From contig KV454017.1 in NCBI GenBank assembly GCA_001661245.1, positions 305,927 to 360,881 on the forward strand: a stretch of DNA of 54,955 nt, given 5' to 3'. This stretch comes from Pachysolen tannophilus NRRL Y-2460. Taxonomy: Eukaryota; Ascomycota; Pichiomycetes; Alaninales; Pachysolenaceae. Below are positions 1 through 9,256 of this stretch, one piece after another. Position numbers and translations under genes: made by a program. Within the stretch, counting starts at the first letter, position 1. The number at the start of each line of letters is the position of its first letter. The notes beneath the pieces are model-generated. The model did no database searches. It saw nothing but the letters and a program-made list of their open reading frames with translations, and had not been told where the DNA came from.

Positions 1-460
1 GTTGGTTTCAACGTTAAGAACGTTCCGTTAAGAAATTAGAAGAGGTAACGTTTGTGGTGATTCAAAGAATGATCCACCAAAAGGTTGTGATTCCTTTGCT
101 GCTCAAGTTATTGTCTTGAACCATCCAGGTCAAATCTCTGCTGGTTACTCTCCAGTCTTGGATTGTCACACTGCTCATATTGCTTGTAAATTCGACACCT
201 TGATTGAAAAAATTGATAGAAGAACTGGTAAGAAATTAGAAGAAAATCCTAAATTTGTTAAATCTGGTGATGCTTGTATCGTTAAGATGGTTCCAACTAA
301 ACCAATGTGTGTTGAAGCTTACTCCGACTACCCACCATTAGGTAGATTCGCTGTCAGAGATATGAGACAAACCGTTGCTGTCGGTGTTATCAAATCTGTC
401 GAAAAATCAGACAAGGCTGGTAAGGTTACAAAAGCTGCTCAAAAAGCTGCCAAGAAATAA
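1..460 (+). CDS. TEF1: Translation elongation factor eEF1A, 3' part only
   Basis: C-terminal part (domain III) of eEF1A, the GTPase that brings aminoacyl-tRNA to the ribosome. The frame ending at 460 reads [20 protein letters not shown] and closes with a Lys/Ala-rich tail (KAAQKAAKK), as in fungal eEF1A. The gene is cut by the window start. Bases 1-24 read VGFNVKNV in one frame, and from base 35 the match [18 protein letters not shown] continues in another. Two single bases are therefore missing between 25 and 34 compared with the expected NVSVKEIRR. Because this is the edge of a scaffold inside a gene that yeasts often carry in near-identical copies, assembly error is the likeliest reason. 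The codon choice (GGT, GTC, TTG, AAG) is that of a very highly expressed gene. Confidence 0.95.
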
Positions 461-991
461 ACTAACTACTTAAACATAATGGAAAAAAATTTGAAAAAAT
501 TCATTTACTATTTTTTTTGATTTCATTTAATTTAATGTTTTTTTGGTTACGCTTTATTCTTTAATTTTGTTCTCTTTGTTTTTTTTTTTTTTCTTTTTTT
601 TTCTAGGGATCTAGTTTATAATATAATTTTATATATTTGATATTCTCTAATAATTTACTACTTTACTTGTTCAAAGTAGTAGTAGTTTTGTAATGATGAA
701 ATTTTCATATTTTAAATATCTTGAAACTAGGTCGTGAACATTTTTTCAAAACCTTTTTCTTTTTTTTGCTTTTTTTTTTTGCTTCTTTAATCTACCTATC
801 CGGGGTGCGAGCTTTTTCAATTTATATTGGAAAGATATATATAATCTATCAATTTTTTAATCATCTTTGGTGTAATAATCAATCATTTAAAATAAATCAA
901 ATATTTTAATATAATTAGTAGTTTTCAATTAAACATATATATATATATATTTATTTATATATATATATAGATATATATATATATTTTGAAA
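461..991. other. Intergenic, TEF1 terminator and YPT7 promoter
   Basis: No gene is visible in these 531 bases. The TEF1 side holds long T runs (about 578-602). The YPT7 side ends in an alternating TA tract, about 933-983, that stops roughly 10 bases before the YPT7 start codon. Confidence 0.6.
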
Positions 992-1609
992 ATGTCAAGT
1001 GGAAAGAAAACTTTTTTAAAAGTGATTATATTAGGAGATTCTGGTGTTGGTAAAACTTCTTTAATGCAACAATTTGTTAATGGTAAATTTTCTCATCAAT
1101 ATAAAGCTACTATTGGAGCAGATTTTTTAACAAAAGAATTGATTATAGATGATAAAAATGTGACAATGCAAATATGGGATACTGCTGGTCAAGAAAGATT
1201 TCAATCTTTAGGTGTAGCTTTTTATAGAGGTGCTGATTGTTGTGTCTTGGTATATGATGTTACAAATACTAAATCATTTGAATCTGTTTCTTCATGGAGA
1301 GATGAATTTTTAGTTCAAGCAAATATTAAGGATCCAGAAAATTTTCCATTTGTAGTAATTGGAAATAAGATCGATGTTGAAGAAAATAAAAGATTAATAA
1401 GCAATAAAAAGGCAACAACTTTATGTTCAAATTTAGGAAGTTTACCATATTTTGAAACAAGTGCAAAAGAAGCAGTCAACGTGGAACAGGCTTTTGATGT
1501 TGTTGCCAGGAATGCCTTACAACAGGAAGAAAATGAAGAATATAATGAAGATTATTCAGATGCTATTAATATTCATTTAGAAAATGAACCAAGTTCATGT
1601 GCTTGTTAA
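992..1609 (+). CDS. YPT7: Rab7-type small GTPase Ypt7
   Basis: Rab GTPase of the vacuole and late endosome. In yeast it recruits HOPS and drives homotypic vacuole fusion and autophagosome-vacuole fusion. The 205-residue protein, starting at the ATG at 992 (MSSGKK), has P-loop GDSGVGKT at 15-22, the Rab7 effector stretch YKATIGADF at 38-45, WDTAGQE at 62-68, NKID at 125-128, ETSAK at 155-159, and a C-terminal CAC for double geranylgeranylation. Similarity to S. cerevisiae Ypt7 runs end to end, including the acidic DYSDAIN segment before the tail. An in-frame TTG six bases upstream is not a credible start. The family is unambiguous. The start is supported by the MSS-K-K N-terminus of the yeast homologue. 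Confidence 0.97.
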   Translation: MSSGKKTFLKVIILGDSGVGKTSLMQQFVNGKFSHQYKATIGADFLTKELIIDDKNVTMQIWDTAGQERFQSLGVAFYRGADCCVLVYDVTNTKSFESVSSWRDEFLVQANIKDPENFPFVVIGNKIDVEENKRLISNKKATTLCSNLGSLPYFETSAKEAVNVEQAFDVVARNALQQEENEEYNEDYSDAINIHLENEPSSCAC

Positions 1610-1870
1610 GATTCAAATCAAAACATTTAGCAAACATTATCATTCATTTGTCTTATCTGTTTATGCTTTATCTTTCTTTTTTTCTTATTTTCCCTTTTCT
1701 TTCCCTTTCTTTTTTTTTTTTTTTTTTTTCTTTTTTCATTTTCTTTTTAATATTTGGTATTTTGGCTGGTGTACGAAAGGTCTATTGATTTAAGCTAATT
1801 TATATTTTTGTACTTTTTAATCTAAATAAAAATTGTTTTTACCATAGAGACATTTAAATGAGTAACACCT

Positions 1871-1966
1871 TACACCAATCACACCAATCACACCATCCTG
1901 CAAAACCACTTGCACCACCTACACCACCTACACCACTTGCACCACACACTGCACCATCTTGCAACT
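1871..1966. repeat. CAC-rich minisatellite
   Basis: Imperfect short tandem repeats: two copies of a 9-base ACACCAATC unit, two of CACCTACAC, and further CACCA/GCACCA blocks, keeping a strong C-A-C strand asymmetry over about 95 bases in an otherwise AT-rich spacer. No ORF of note runs through it. Confidence 0.7.
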
Positions 1967-2041
1967 CATAAGTAGTGTGTTCCATTTCAATATTGCCAGT
2001 TTAGGCAACCCGCTATTTATTTAGAGCATCGTCGCTTCTTT

Positions 2042-2051
2042 CACACGTGTG
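2042..2051. promoter_or_regulatory. CACACGTGTG palindrome with CACGTG core
   Basis: A perfect 10-base palindrome with the E-box CACGTG that bHLH factors Pho4 and Cbf1 bind in yeasts. It lies 570 bases upstream of the PHO80 start codon. Binding by Pho4 is inferred from the motif and the neighbour only. Confidence 0.45.
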
Positions 2052-2620
2052 GAATAAAAAAAAAAAAAAAAAAAAAAAAAGAAATGCTCGATCAAACTTT
2101 GATTTCTTTATCTAACTTTAAAGTAGATTTTTTTTAAAATTTAATTAATATTATTATATATATATATATATATATATAAAGTAACTAGCTGATTATTTTC
2201 AAATAAGTTGAATTTTACTTAATTATTTTAATTTGGACAAATATGTTGAGTAATTATCATTATTAAAGAAAATATATAAAAGGATCAAAAAGAAAGGAAT
2301 TCATTTGTATTCGTTAGAGTTTTAGAGAGGTTAAATTTTTTTTTTTTTTATTTTATAAAGAAAAAGAAGACATAAAGAAGCTTGTTATATATATAAATAT
2401 ATATATATTTTATTATATATATGATATTATATATATGATATATATATTTACGGTCTTTCACTGTTGAAACGATTTATAGTTTCACTAGAAATACGAATTT
2501 TTTTTTTTTTTTTTTCTATTTGTTTTTATGATGCATAATAAGAGAGCTGGTCTGTGAAAATTGAATAAGAAGTGAAACAATTTTTTACTGGGGGAGTAGA
2601 AGAAATAATCTTTAAAGAAA

Positions 2621-4177
2621 ATGAATATTTCAGTGGAGAATTCTCCTGTGATATATAATAATAACAGAAATAGCAATAACAACAATCAGCCCAGGAATCC
2701 TAGTTCGAAATCTGCATCGGTTAAAAATTCTCCAAAATTGATGAATATACCAGGATCAATTGAGTCTTTGTCAAAAATTAAATCAGATGAAAAAAATCAT
2801 AATACCATCATATCAGATGATATAAATGATTCCAAGAATCCAAGCACACAAATTAATGAAAACTTGCTGGGTGAACCAATACCTACACAATATATTGGTT
2901 TTAAATCAACGAAAAATTTCAGAGGTGCAAGTTTTAGTTCTTCAAGTAGTGGTTCTTCAAGTTACAGTTCAGATCCAGAATTATTGGAAACTTTAAGAGA
3001 ATACAAGACAAAAGATCAGTTATTCCAAGAAGAAGAACAAAGAAATAGGCATGGTAATTCAGCTCCATCTAATGACAATAATAATAATAACTATAGTCAT
3101 ATATCCTCATCACATGAAATACAGGAGCAAACAGTGAAAAACGATTTTAATGAAGCGCTGAAAGTGCAGAGCGCCAATAATGGGAAAGTTGAAACCCCCA
3201 CAGTAAAGAGTAAAATTACAAATGATAATGGACAACCAAGAGTACTTCCTAGAAATTTCATTGATTGTTCAAGAGATGACTTGATAGTATTAGTTGCAAG
3301 AATGTTGGTGTCTTTAATTTCAATAAACGATAATTTATCGCCACAAATATCATCACATCATTTAACTAGATTTCATTCAAGAGCACCACCTAATATTTCA
3401 GTTTTTTCATATCTTACGAGATTAGCACATTATTCTACATTAGAAAATGCAATATTGATTACAGCAATATATTACATAGATTTATTATCATTATCATATC
3501 CAACTTTTTTGATAAATTCATTAACTGTACATAGATTTTTGTTGACTGCATCGACTGTAGCTTCAAAAGGTTTATGTGATTCATTTTGTTCAAATAATCA
3601 TTATGCAAAAGTTGGAGGTGTTCATATAACAGAATTAAATTTGTTAGAAATGGAATTTTTAAATAAAGTTAATTGGAGAGTAATACCTAGAGATTTAAAT
3701 GGTTTAGATAAAAGAGGAAGTGTTTCAACAAAATCTTCATCAACAAATACATCAACATTTAACGAAAATAATTCCATTAAAAGAGAAAAATCTGGAGTTG
3801 GTTCTGCAAAAGATGTTTTAGATTTATATTATAGAAGAATGATACTGCTAGTTGGTAAAAATGTAGATGGTGATACAGATGAAATAGGTAATGGTTATAC
3901 ATATATATTGGATGATCTTCCAGGTAGTAATTCAGGTTCTGAAGAAAGTATACGGCAATATTCACAGTTACAAGAAGAGGAATTTAAGTGTCCTCCAGTA
4001 TTTATACCTACATCATCACAACTGTCATCAAAAAATCATCATAACGTTGACAGTACAAATTCGATCAAAAATAATTGTCAGTCACCTTTAAAAAGAGCTG
4101 CTGATCAAAATGATCGTGATTTTCAACATACAAGGGGTAAAAGGAGAACAGAAAAAATGATTGGTAAGCACAACTAA
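2621..4177 (+). CDS. PHO80: Pho80-like cyclin, partner of Pho85 kinase
   Basis: Cyclin of the PHO80/PCL6-7 group. In yeasts the Pho80-Pho85 complex phosphorylates Pho4 and keeps it out of the nucleus when phosphate is plentiful. The cyclin box lies at about residues 207-350 and is close to S. cerevisiae Pho80: CSRDDLIVLVARML, HLTRFHSRAPPNISVFSYL, then YYIDLL, HRFLLTA, ASKGLCDSF, HYAKVGGV, LNLLEMEFL and NWRVIPRD. A second conserved block, VLDLYYRRMILLVG, follows, as in Pho80. The protein is 518 residues against 293 in S. cerevisiae. The extra length is a low-complexity Asn/Ser-rich N-terminal half and an insert after the cyclin box. The tail has a basic KRGKRR-like patch, possibly nuclear. Assignment as Pho80 rather than Pcl6/7 rests on the post-box motif and is fairly firm. 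Confidence 0.88.
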   Translation: MNISVENSPVIYNNNRNSNNNNQPRNPSSKSASVKNSPKLMNIPGSIESLSKIKSDEKNHNTIISDDINDSKNPSTQINENLLGEPIPTQYIGFKSTKNFRGASFSSSSSGSSSYSSDPELLETLREYKTKDQLFQEEEQRNRHGNSAPSNDNNNNNYSHISSSHEIQEQTVKNDFNEALKVQSANNGKVETPTVKSKITNDNGQPRVLPRNFIDCSRDDLIVLVARMLVSLISINDNLSPQISSHHLTRFHSRAPPNISVFSYLTRLAHYSTLENAILITAIYYIDLLSLSYPTFLINSLTVHRFLLTASTVASKGLCDSFCSNNHYAKVGGVHITELNLLEMEFLNKVNWRVIPRDLNGLDKRGSVSTKSSSTNTSTFNENNSIKREKSGVGSAKDVLDLYYRRMILLVGKNVDGDTDEIGNGYTYILDDLPGSNSGSEESIRQYSQLQEEEFKCPPVFIPTSSQLSSKNHHNVDSTNSIKNNCQSPLKRAADQNDRDFQHTRGKRRTEKMIGKHN

Positions 4178-4737
4178 AGAGAGAAATGGTTTTTTGGTTT
4201 TGGGTAGGTCATATATATATGATATATATATATATATTTATTACTCTCTTTTTTTTTATTTTTTTATTTTTTGTTTTCATTTCAAATTCTTTTAATTCTT
4301 CTTTTTTTTTTTTTTTTTTTGATTTGATTTCATTTCTTATTTTGAAAAGTTTCCAATACTATATTACAACTTTTACACATCTATCTAAAAATTCCTATAA
4401 AACTAAAACTAAACCAGATAATATTAGTTTTAACTTCATACAATCATGGTTGGTATCTCGTCGTTTATTACCCTATCAGATAACAGATACGATGAACAGC
4501 CCTCAATAAAATTTTTTTTTTTTTTCTGTTTTTTTTTTTCTTTGCACCGCTTGTCGAAAAAAAAAGAAATGAAAAATGATCAACATGCTGTCTTTTTACG
4601 CCTTTAAACGAATAATATAAAATAATTTATCTTTTTAAAATAGAGTATATCAAAATTGATTAATATTATTATTATTATTCTTTATTTTTTTTTTTCTTTT
4701 GCTTTGCTTTTCTTTGTGAATTTAGAGTTTGTTGAAG
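4178..4737. other. Intergenic, PHO80 terminator and PHO88 promoter
   Basis: No gene seen. It holds TA repeats near 4208-4238, T runs near 4302-4320 and 4510-4540, and a T/C-rich leader just before the PHO88 start. A T-rich open frame (about 4186-4509) has only low-complexity hydrophobic composition and is not supported. Confidence 0.55.
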
Positions 4738-5301
4738 ATGAATCCAGCTGTTTCAAATTTAGTCATAATGCTTGTTATGATGCAAGTATCCAAGCGTCTT
4801 GATTGGGAAAATCCAGATACCGTTTTTTATGTTAGAACAGGTTATATTTCTTCAACTTTAATTGTTCTTGGTATTTATTTATATACCAGGTATATTATCA
4901 TTAAGAAAAATGATTTAACTACTTTGAAATATCTTGAACCAGCAAATGCTTTGAGTGGTCAAACTGAAGCAAAATTGAATGTTACCACTGTTAAAGAATA
5001 TGATTTAACTCAAATTCATTCAGCTATTAAAGGTGTCTTTACAGGTATGTTAATGATGGGTTTCATGCATTTATATATGAAATATACAAATCCGTTATTA
5101 ATGCAATCTATTTCACCAATCAAATCTGCTTTTGAGGCAAATATTGTTAAAATCCATGTTTTTAACCAACCAGCTACCGGTGATTTGAAAAGACCATTCA
5201 AGACATCTTCATTATTTGGTGATTCAGGTGCTCCAAAGACTGATAAGCAATCTATTGAAAGTGCTGAAGTTGCTGGTAATGGTGGTTTCAAAGAAGAGTA
5301 A
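4738..5301 (+). CDS. PHO88: Pho88/Snd3 ER membrane protein
   Basis: ER membrane protein first found through its effect on phosphate transport and later shown to be Snd3 of the SRP-independent targeting route. The 187-residue product matches S. cerevisiae Pho88 (188) throughout: MNPAVSNLVIMLVMMQ at the start, a transmembrane segment near 30-52, DLTTLKYLEPANALSG, MMGFMHLYMKYTNPLLMQSI, and PATGDLKRPFK near the end. The ATG at 4738 gives the conserved MNP start. The same frame is open nine bases further upstream from a TTG. It sits next to PHO80. The shared name comes from phosphate genetics, and the sequence gives no sign of co-regulation beyond adjacency. Confidence 0.97.
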   Translation: MNPAVSNLVIMLVMMQVSKRLDWENPDTVFYVRTGYISSTLIVLGIYLYTRYIIIKKNDLTTLKYLEPANALSGQTEAKLNVTTVKEYDLTQIHSAIKGVFTGMLMMGFMHLYMKYTNPLLMQSISPIKSAFEANIVKIHVFNQPATGDLKRPFKTSSLFGDSGAPKTDKQSIESAEVAGNGGFKEE

Positions 5302-6090
5302 ATAAAAAATAAAAAGATTAAAAAAAAAANAAAAAAACAAGATAACATAAAATAATAAAAGGATCAAGTATTTTTTTATCATATTGTACACCATTTCGTA
5401 TCTGTTACCAGTAGCATGAGAGAGAGAGGCTTACTTTAATTTTTGTTTTATATTTCTTCTACTTTTCGAAAACAATTCCTTTTATATATATATATATATA
5501 TATATTTCATTTCGATTTTCTAAATATTAATCTATATAATTTTAAATCTATTATTACTTACTTACTGCTTAAAACTTTGTAAGATCTTAGTGATTACTTT
5601 AAAATCAGTTTCTGCAGAACAAACAAAAAGAAAAGAAAAAGAAACATCTTATATACTTACCTCCCACAACTGGATATGGTTGTTCTTATTGAAAGTTGTT
5701 TCTCGTCACTGTCGTCACCATCGTCGTTACCCAATTTTTCACTTATCTCCCGCCTAGCTTTCGCCCAGTTTTTGGCCTATCTCCCGCCTAGCTTCCACAA
5801 ATTTTTCAAGGGCTTTTTTTTTTTGCTGGTTCAAAATTCTTTTGATTTTCCTCTGAACAAAAAAATCATTTTTCGAAACATTAAATCAAAATACAAAACA
5901 TAAATATAAATTATTAGATCTAGCAATATTAAATGATTTAATTTTGTTAATCTGACTGGTTAATTGTCAATTGTATATTATTCAAGTTTGGTTGATTTTT
6001 TTGAAGTCTTTTTTGATTGATAGATATTTATATATATATATATAAATATATATATATTTATATGTATATGTATATATTTGAATTAGAAAT
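5302..6090. other. Intergenic, PHO88 terminator and FAR8 promoter
   Basis: No gene recognised. It has an A run with an ambiguous base (n at 5330), TA repeats at about 5485-5507, a GC-richer block at 5680-5800 with a duplicated 17-mer, and an alternating TA tract (about 6024-6073) that ends about 17 bases before the FAR8 start. Confidence 0.55.
5744..5794. repeat. 17-base direct repeat containing CCCGCC
   Basis: TATCTCCCGCCTAGCTT occurs at 5744-5760 and again, identical, at 5778-5794, a 34-base period. The intervening bases (CGCCCA, GGCC) are also unusually GC-rich. It lies about 300-350 bases upstream of FAR8 and may be a duplicated transcription-factor site. Confidence 0.75.
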
Positions 6091-7950
6091 ATGGAACAGT
6101 CAAATTATACCCTACCGGGTATAATGCATTATCTACAAACTCAATATACGATAATAGAGAGAAATAAAATATTAAACAATTTGGAAAAATCAGAGTTGAA
6201 ATTGAAGATATCTCAATTAGAAAGTGAGCGGAATACTTTGAAATTACAAAATGCAGAATTGAATGAAAAGGTTAAAAATTTAAAGACAAAGCTTGAAGAA
6301 GTGGAGCTTAATAAGAATTCAAATTCAAATTCAAATTCTAATTCTAATTCTAAAGATGAAGGTAGTGATAGCGATAAAGAAGATGAAGAATTATCTAAAA
6401 TTAATACAATGGATGTTGTTCCGCTTATTAAGGCTAGACAATTTTTGAAAAATTCAACAAATGAAATATTATATTTACTCAATGCACCATCGATTGATTC
6501 AAATAACCCTTTGGGTTTAAGTGATGAAAAATCAGATTTCATGATACCAGTTACTTCCCCTACAAATGCCAATTATAACATAGACTCCATGGCTGCAGGG
6601 AAACAGAATCTTTCACCACCGCCAATGTCATACTCACAGCAAGACAAAGATCAACTGTCTCATAATCAACATGAGAATCAAAAAGCATTAGACTTGATCA
6701 ATCAAGTTGATTCTTCATCTAAAGATAGAAAAAATGTTGAAAAATATATTGAGAATTTTGGTAAAATCAATGATGACATTGATAGCGATGATAGAGAACA
6801 ATTGGAAAAATTTATGAATGATTTAGTAGTAATGAATGAAAGTAGACCGGAAAATGAAACAGATGATGAAACTATCATATATGATGGTGCTAATGAGGAT
6901 GAAGAAAATATTCAGGACATTGATATCGGTGAATCAGATGAGAGTCTAACTTTTAAAAATGCAAGCACTACGTTAGATTCAGAATCAAATCGTATTATAG
7001 ATTTAAAATATGTTGAAACTCATGATTTCTTACTTTCAATATTAGAAAATAATCATATTGATAAATGGAATTTAATAACAGGTTCTAAGACAAGGCAAAG
7101 CTTTCCAACAAAAGATTTATTAAATGATGGATATTTCGAAGTAAATAAATTTGGAAAGTTTTTCATTGAAGCTACTAAAAAAGGTGATTTTTTCGTTTAT
7201 GATAGCAAATTCCATCTAAGTGATAAATTAATTTTTACTAAAAAAATTAAAAGTATGGATTTAAATAAAACAAATGAAGACATTGTAGCTTTATTATTTG
7301 AAGATAATTCAATTGAGTTTTATAATATTAATTTTGCAAAACTGGCAAACAATTTCACATTACAGAAAAATACAGATTATAAATTGAAAAATTTGAATTT
7401 GAAAGATGTATTAATATCTCTTCAATTCATAAATAATAATGATAATATAGGGTTTTATCTTTCGCTATTAACAGATTCAGGAAGAGTGTTGAATTATGAT
7501 TTATTAAATGATAAGGTTATTTATAATTTGAATTTGGGTCTTACTTTGAAATCTTCAATTTTTAAATTTTCAAACAAATATTTAATTCATGAATTCAATT
7601 CAACAGAGTTAACAGTACTAGATTTAGTAACACAAAATTTTAAAACATTACCAATTTTTGCAATTACCAAGATTTTAAGCATTAACATACATGAGAATAT
7701 TTTTACATTGAATTATTCAAATGGAGATATTGAAATTTATAACATTGACGATTTAAAAATTAATGAAGCAAAAGTAGGACTAGATCTATCCAAATCCTAT
7801 TATTTCAAGAAAATTGAATATTTCGAAGATTATAAAGATGGTGTGATTCTTGATAAAGAGTTGAAAGTCGAGTTGAACGTTACAGAAAATCAGAAATTGA
7901 AAATATTTGTAGGAGCCTCAGATGGTTTGATTAGAGTTTTTGATTTATAG
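6091..7950 (+). CDS. FAR8: Striatin-family protein Far8
   Basis: Striatin homologue. In S. cerevisiae Far8 is part of the FAR (STRIPAK-like) complex with Far3/7/9/10/11 that controls recovery from pheromone arrest and opposes TORC2. The N-terminus has the striatin signature PGIMHYLQTQY...ERNK at residues 9-26, followed by a coiled coil to about residue 75, where striatins oligomerise and bind PP2A. An Asn-Ser dipeptide repeat coded by 6-base units at about 6313-6350 and acidic low-complexity sequence follow. The C-terminal 300 residues have degenerate WD repeats, ending in VGASDGLIRVFDL. Length is 619 against 523 in S. cerevisiae. It is convergent with the next gene, with 22 bases between stop codons. 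Confidence 0.85.
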   Translation: MEQSNYTLPGIMHYLQTQYTIIERNKILNNLEKSELKLKISQLESERNTLKLQNAELNEKVKNLKTKLEEVELNKNSNSNSNSNSNSKDEGSDSDKEDEELSKINTMDVVPLIKARQFLKNSTNEILYLLNAPSIDSNNPLGLSDEKSDFMIPVTSPTNANYNIDSMAAGKQNLSPPPMSYSQQDKDQLSHNQHENQKALDLINQVDSSSKDRKNVEKYIENFGKINDDIDSDDREQLEKFMNDLVVMNESRPENETDDETIIYDGANEDEENIQDIDIGESDESLTFKNASTTLDSESNRIIDLKYVETHDFLLSILENNHIDKWNLITGSKTRQSFPTKDLLNDGYFEVNKFGKFFIEATKKGDFFVYDSKFHLSDKLIFTKKIKSMDLNKTNEDIVALLFEDNSIEFYNINFAKLANNFTLQKNTDYKLKNLNLKDVLISLQFINNNDNIGFYLSLLTDSGRVLNYDLLNDKVIYNLNLGLTLKSSIFKFSNKYLIHEFNSTELTVLDLVTQNFKTLPIFAITKILSINIHENIFTLNYSNGDIEIYNIDDLKINEAKVGLDLSKSYYFKKIEYFEDYKDGVILDKELKVELNVTENQKLKIFVGASDGLIRVFDL

Positions 7951-7972
7951 TAATTTCTTTATTATTTATTAA

Positions 7973-8980
7973 TTATAGAAATGTGTAAAATTTTTTGGAA
8001 TATAAAAATAAAAATAGTCCAAAACTCAAATGTAAACAGCTGAATACAAAAGTATTAAAAATTAAACCACAAATTGTAAATAAGAAGTTATATTTTTCTT
8101 CACCACCAACAAAATTAATATCTCCACTAATAAATGTATAACAGCGTTTTATAGCTTCTTTAAGTAAAAATCCAATAGTATAATATAAAACATAGTGAAT
8201 ACAATAACAGAAAATATTTATTACCGAAACAAGTCTTAACCTGTAAAGAAATAAATTTTGCATTATTACTTTACCTTCCTCTGCACTTTCATCTACTGTT
8301 ATAGAACTCCTTTGAGGTCGTAGTTTTAAAGTTTGATAAATTATCAGTTGCGAAGTGGATAATGAAATTAACGACACTGCAATGAAAAAAAAATTCCAAT
8401 ATCTCCATTTAACCAAATAATGTATAAGTTGACAAATCTCTATAATTTTTTCATGATGTTCATTATACCTTGGAATTGAAATATACAGGTTTCCTTCTGG
8501 TAAAACACCTTTAACATTTAAAAAAAGTTGGAAATCTAAATAATTTGCTAATTTCTCCACATTTGATCTATTGTCATCATTGTTAAATTTGAACTCAATT
8601 TTTTCATTTTTAGAATTTTTGAAAAAAGTCTTGGTCAAATAAGTTTTTTCCTGTGGTATTTCACCATCAGCATGGCATATAATACTAAATATTTGATAAG
8701 AACATTCTAAAGATAACTTCCCGTGTTCTAAAAATGTAGGCCCAATATAAAATAAATCTAACTCGGGAAATAATGAAGCTTCAGGTAGTTGAGTATTGGC
8801 CCTTAAGTATTGGAAAGTTTTAATGCTCACTTCAAAAGAAGGAAGTCTAAACAGAATAGTAAAAAGATAAAGTTCCTGGAGATAATTCGTATAAAGTAAA
8901 AAAGCACCAAAAACTATGTATAGTAACAAAAAAATTGTTTTGGACAATACATAATCTTGATTACATGAAATAAGATTCAT
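7973..8980 (-). CDS. Unrecognised multi-pass membrane protein
   Basis: A 335-residue protein with a hydrophobic segment at about 13-35, a soluble stretch of roughly 150 residues (including a charged KNSKNEKIEFKFNNDDN part), a second hydrophobic segment near 193-217, a short basic/acidic linker, and two or more further segments near 240-275 and 300-332. One luminal domain between two membrane segments recalls seipin, and IHYLVKWRYWNFFF loosely resembles the GLRYLMYRWRW stretch before seipin's second membrane segment. I cannot find the rest of that family's pattern, and the additional C-terminal segments are unusual. The start at 8980 is the first ATG. It is convergent with FAR8. Function unknown. 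Confidence 0.6.
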   Translation of the reverse strand: MNLISCNQDYVLSKTIFLLLYIVFGAFLLYTNYLQELYLFTILFRLPSFEVSIKTFQYLRANTQLPEASLFPELDLFYIGPTFLEHGKLSLECSYQIFSIICHADGEIPQEKTYLTKTFFKNSKNEKIEFKFNNDDNRSNVEKLANYLDFQLFLNVKGVLPEGNLYISIPRYNEHHEKIIEICQLIHYLVKWRYWNFFFIAVSLISLSTSQLIIYQTLKLRPQRSSITVDESAEEGKVIMQNLFLYRLRLVSVINIFCYCIHYVLYYTIGFLLKEAIKRCYTFISGDINFVGGEEKYNFLFTICGLIFNTFVFSCLHLSFGLFLFLYSKKFYTFL

Positions 8981-9181
8981 TTATGATCGGGACATTCTTT
9001 GGGAAAAACTACCATCAATTTCAATATTTTTTTTTAAAAAAAAAAAGACATTAAAGGAAGTCAACTAATTAATCTAAATCTTAATTAAATCAATCCAAAA
9101 ATTCCAAAACTATATTAAACCATTTGGAAACTATCATCATCTATTTTGTGTCAATCTTTGAGTAGCCGCAAAAACTTGCTA

Positions 9182-9207
9182 TGCACGCCGCACGCGGCGC
9201 ATGCACC
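9182..9207. repeat. GC-rich imperfect palindrome
   Basis: The block ATGCACGCCGCACGCGGCGC and its following ATGCAC form an inverted repeat: CGCCGC pairs with GCGGCG across a two-base loop, and outer TGCA pairs with TGCA with a small bulge. About three quarters is G or C, surrounded by sequence that is mostly A/T. It lies about 200 bases upstream of the gene ending at 8980 and about 50 bases past the permease stop codon. Confidence 0.7.
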
Positions 9208-9256
9208 TTAAAAACAATTGATAATTTGAGCAAACGAAAAATTTATTGATTTCTTT

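Larger units (their letters stand above)
1610..2620. other. Intergenic, PHO80 upstream region
   Basis: A 1-kb spacer without a convincing ORF. It contains T runs near 1709-1729, a CAC-rich minisatellite (1871-1966), a CACACGTGTG palindrome at 2042-2051, an A run at 2057-2080, TA repeats near 2155-2178 and 2385-2450, and a TATA-like element TATATAAA at 2273-2280. The palindrome and TATA element point to a PHO80 promoter in 2040-2290 and a leader of about 300 bases. Confidence 0.6.

Noticed and set aside
4186-4509. Plus-strand ORF of 107 codons between PHO80 and PHO88
   Set aside because: Phe/Ile/Ser-rich product arises from T runs and TA repeats; no family resemblance, and it overlaps terminator and promoter sequence.
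7973-8980. Naming this gene SEI1 (seipin)
   Set aside because: The topology is only partly alike, and the family's luminal motifs are not visible.
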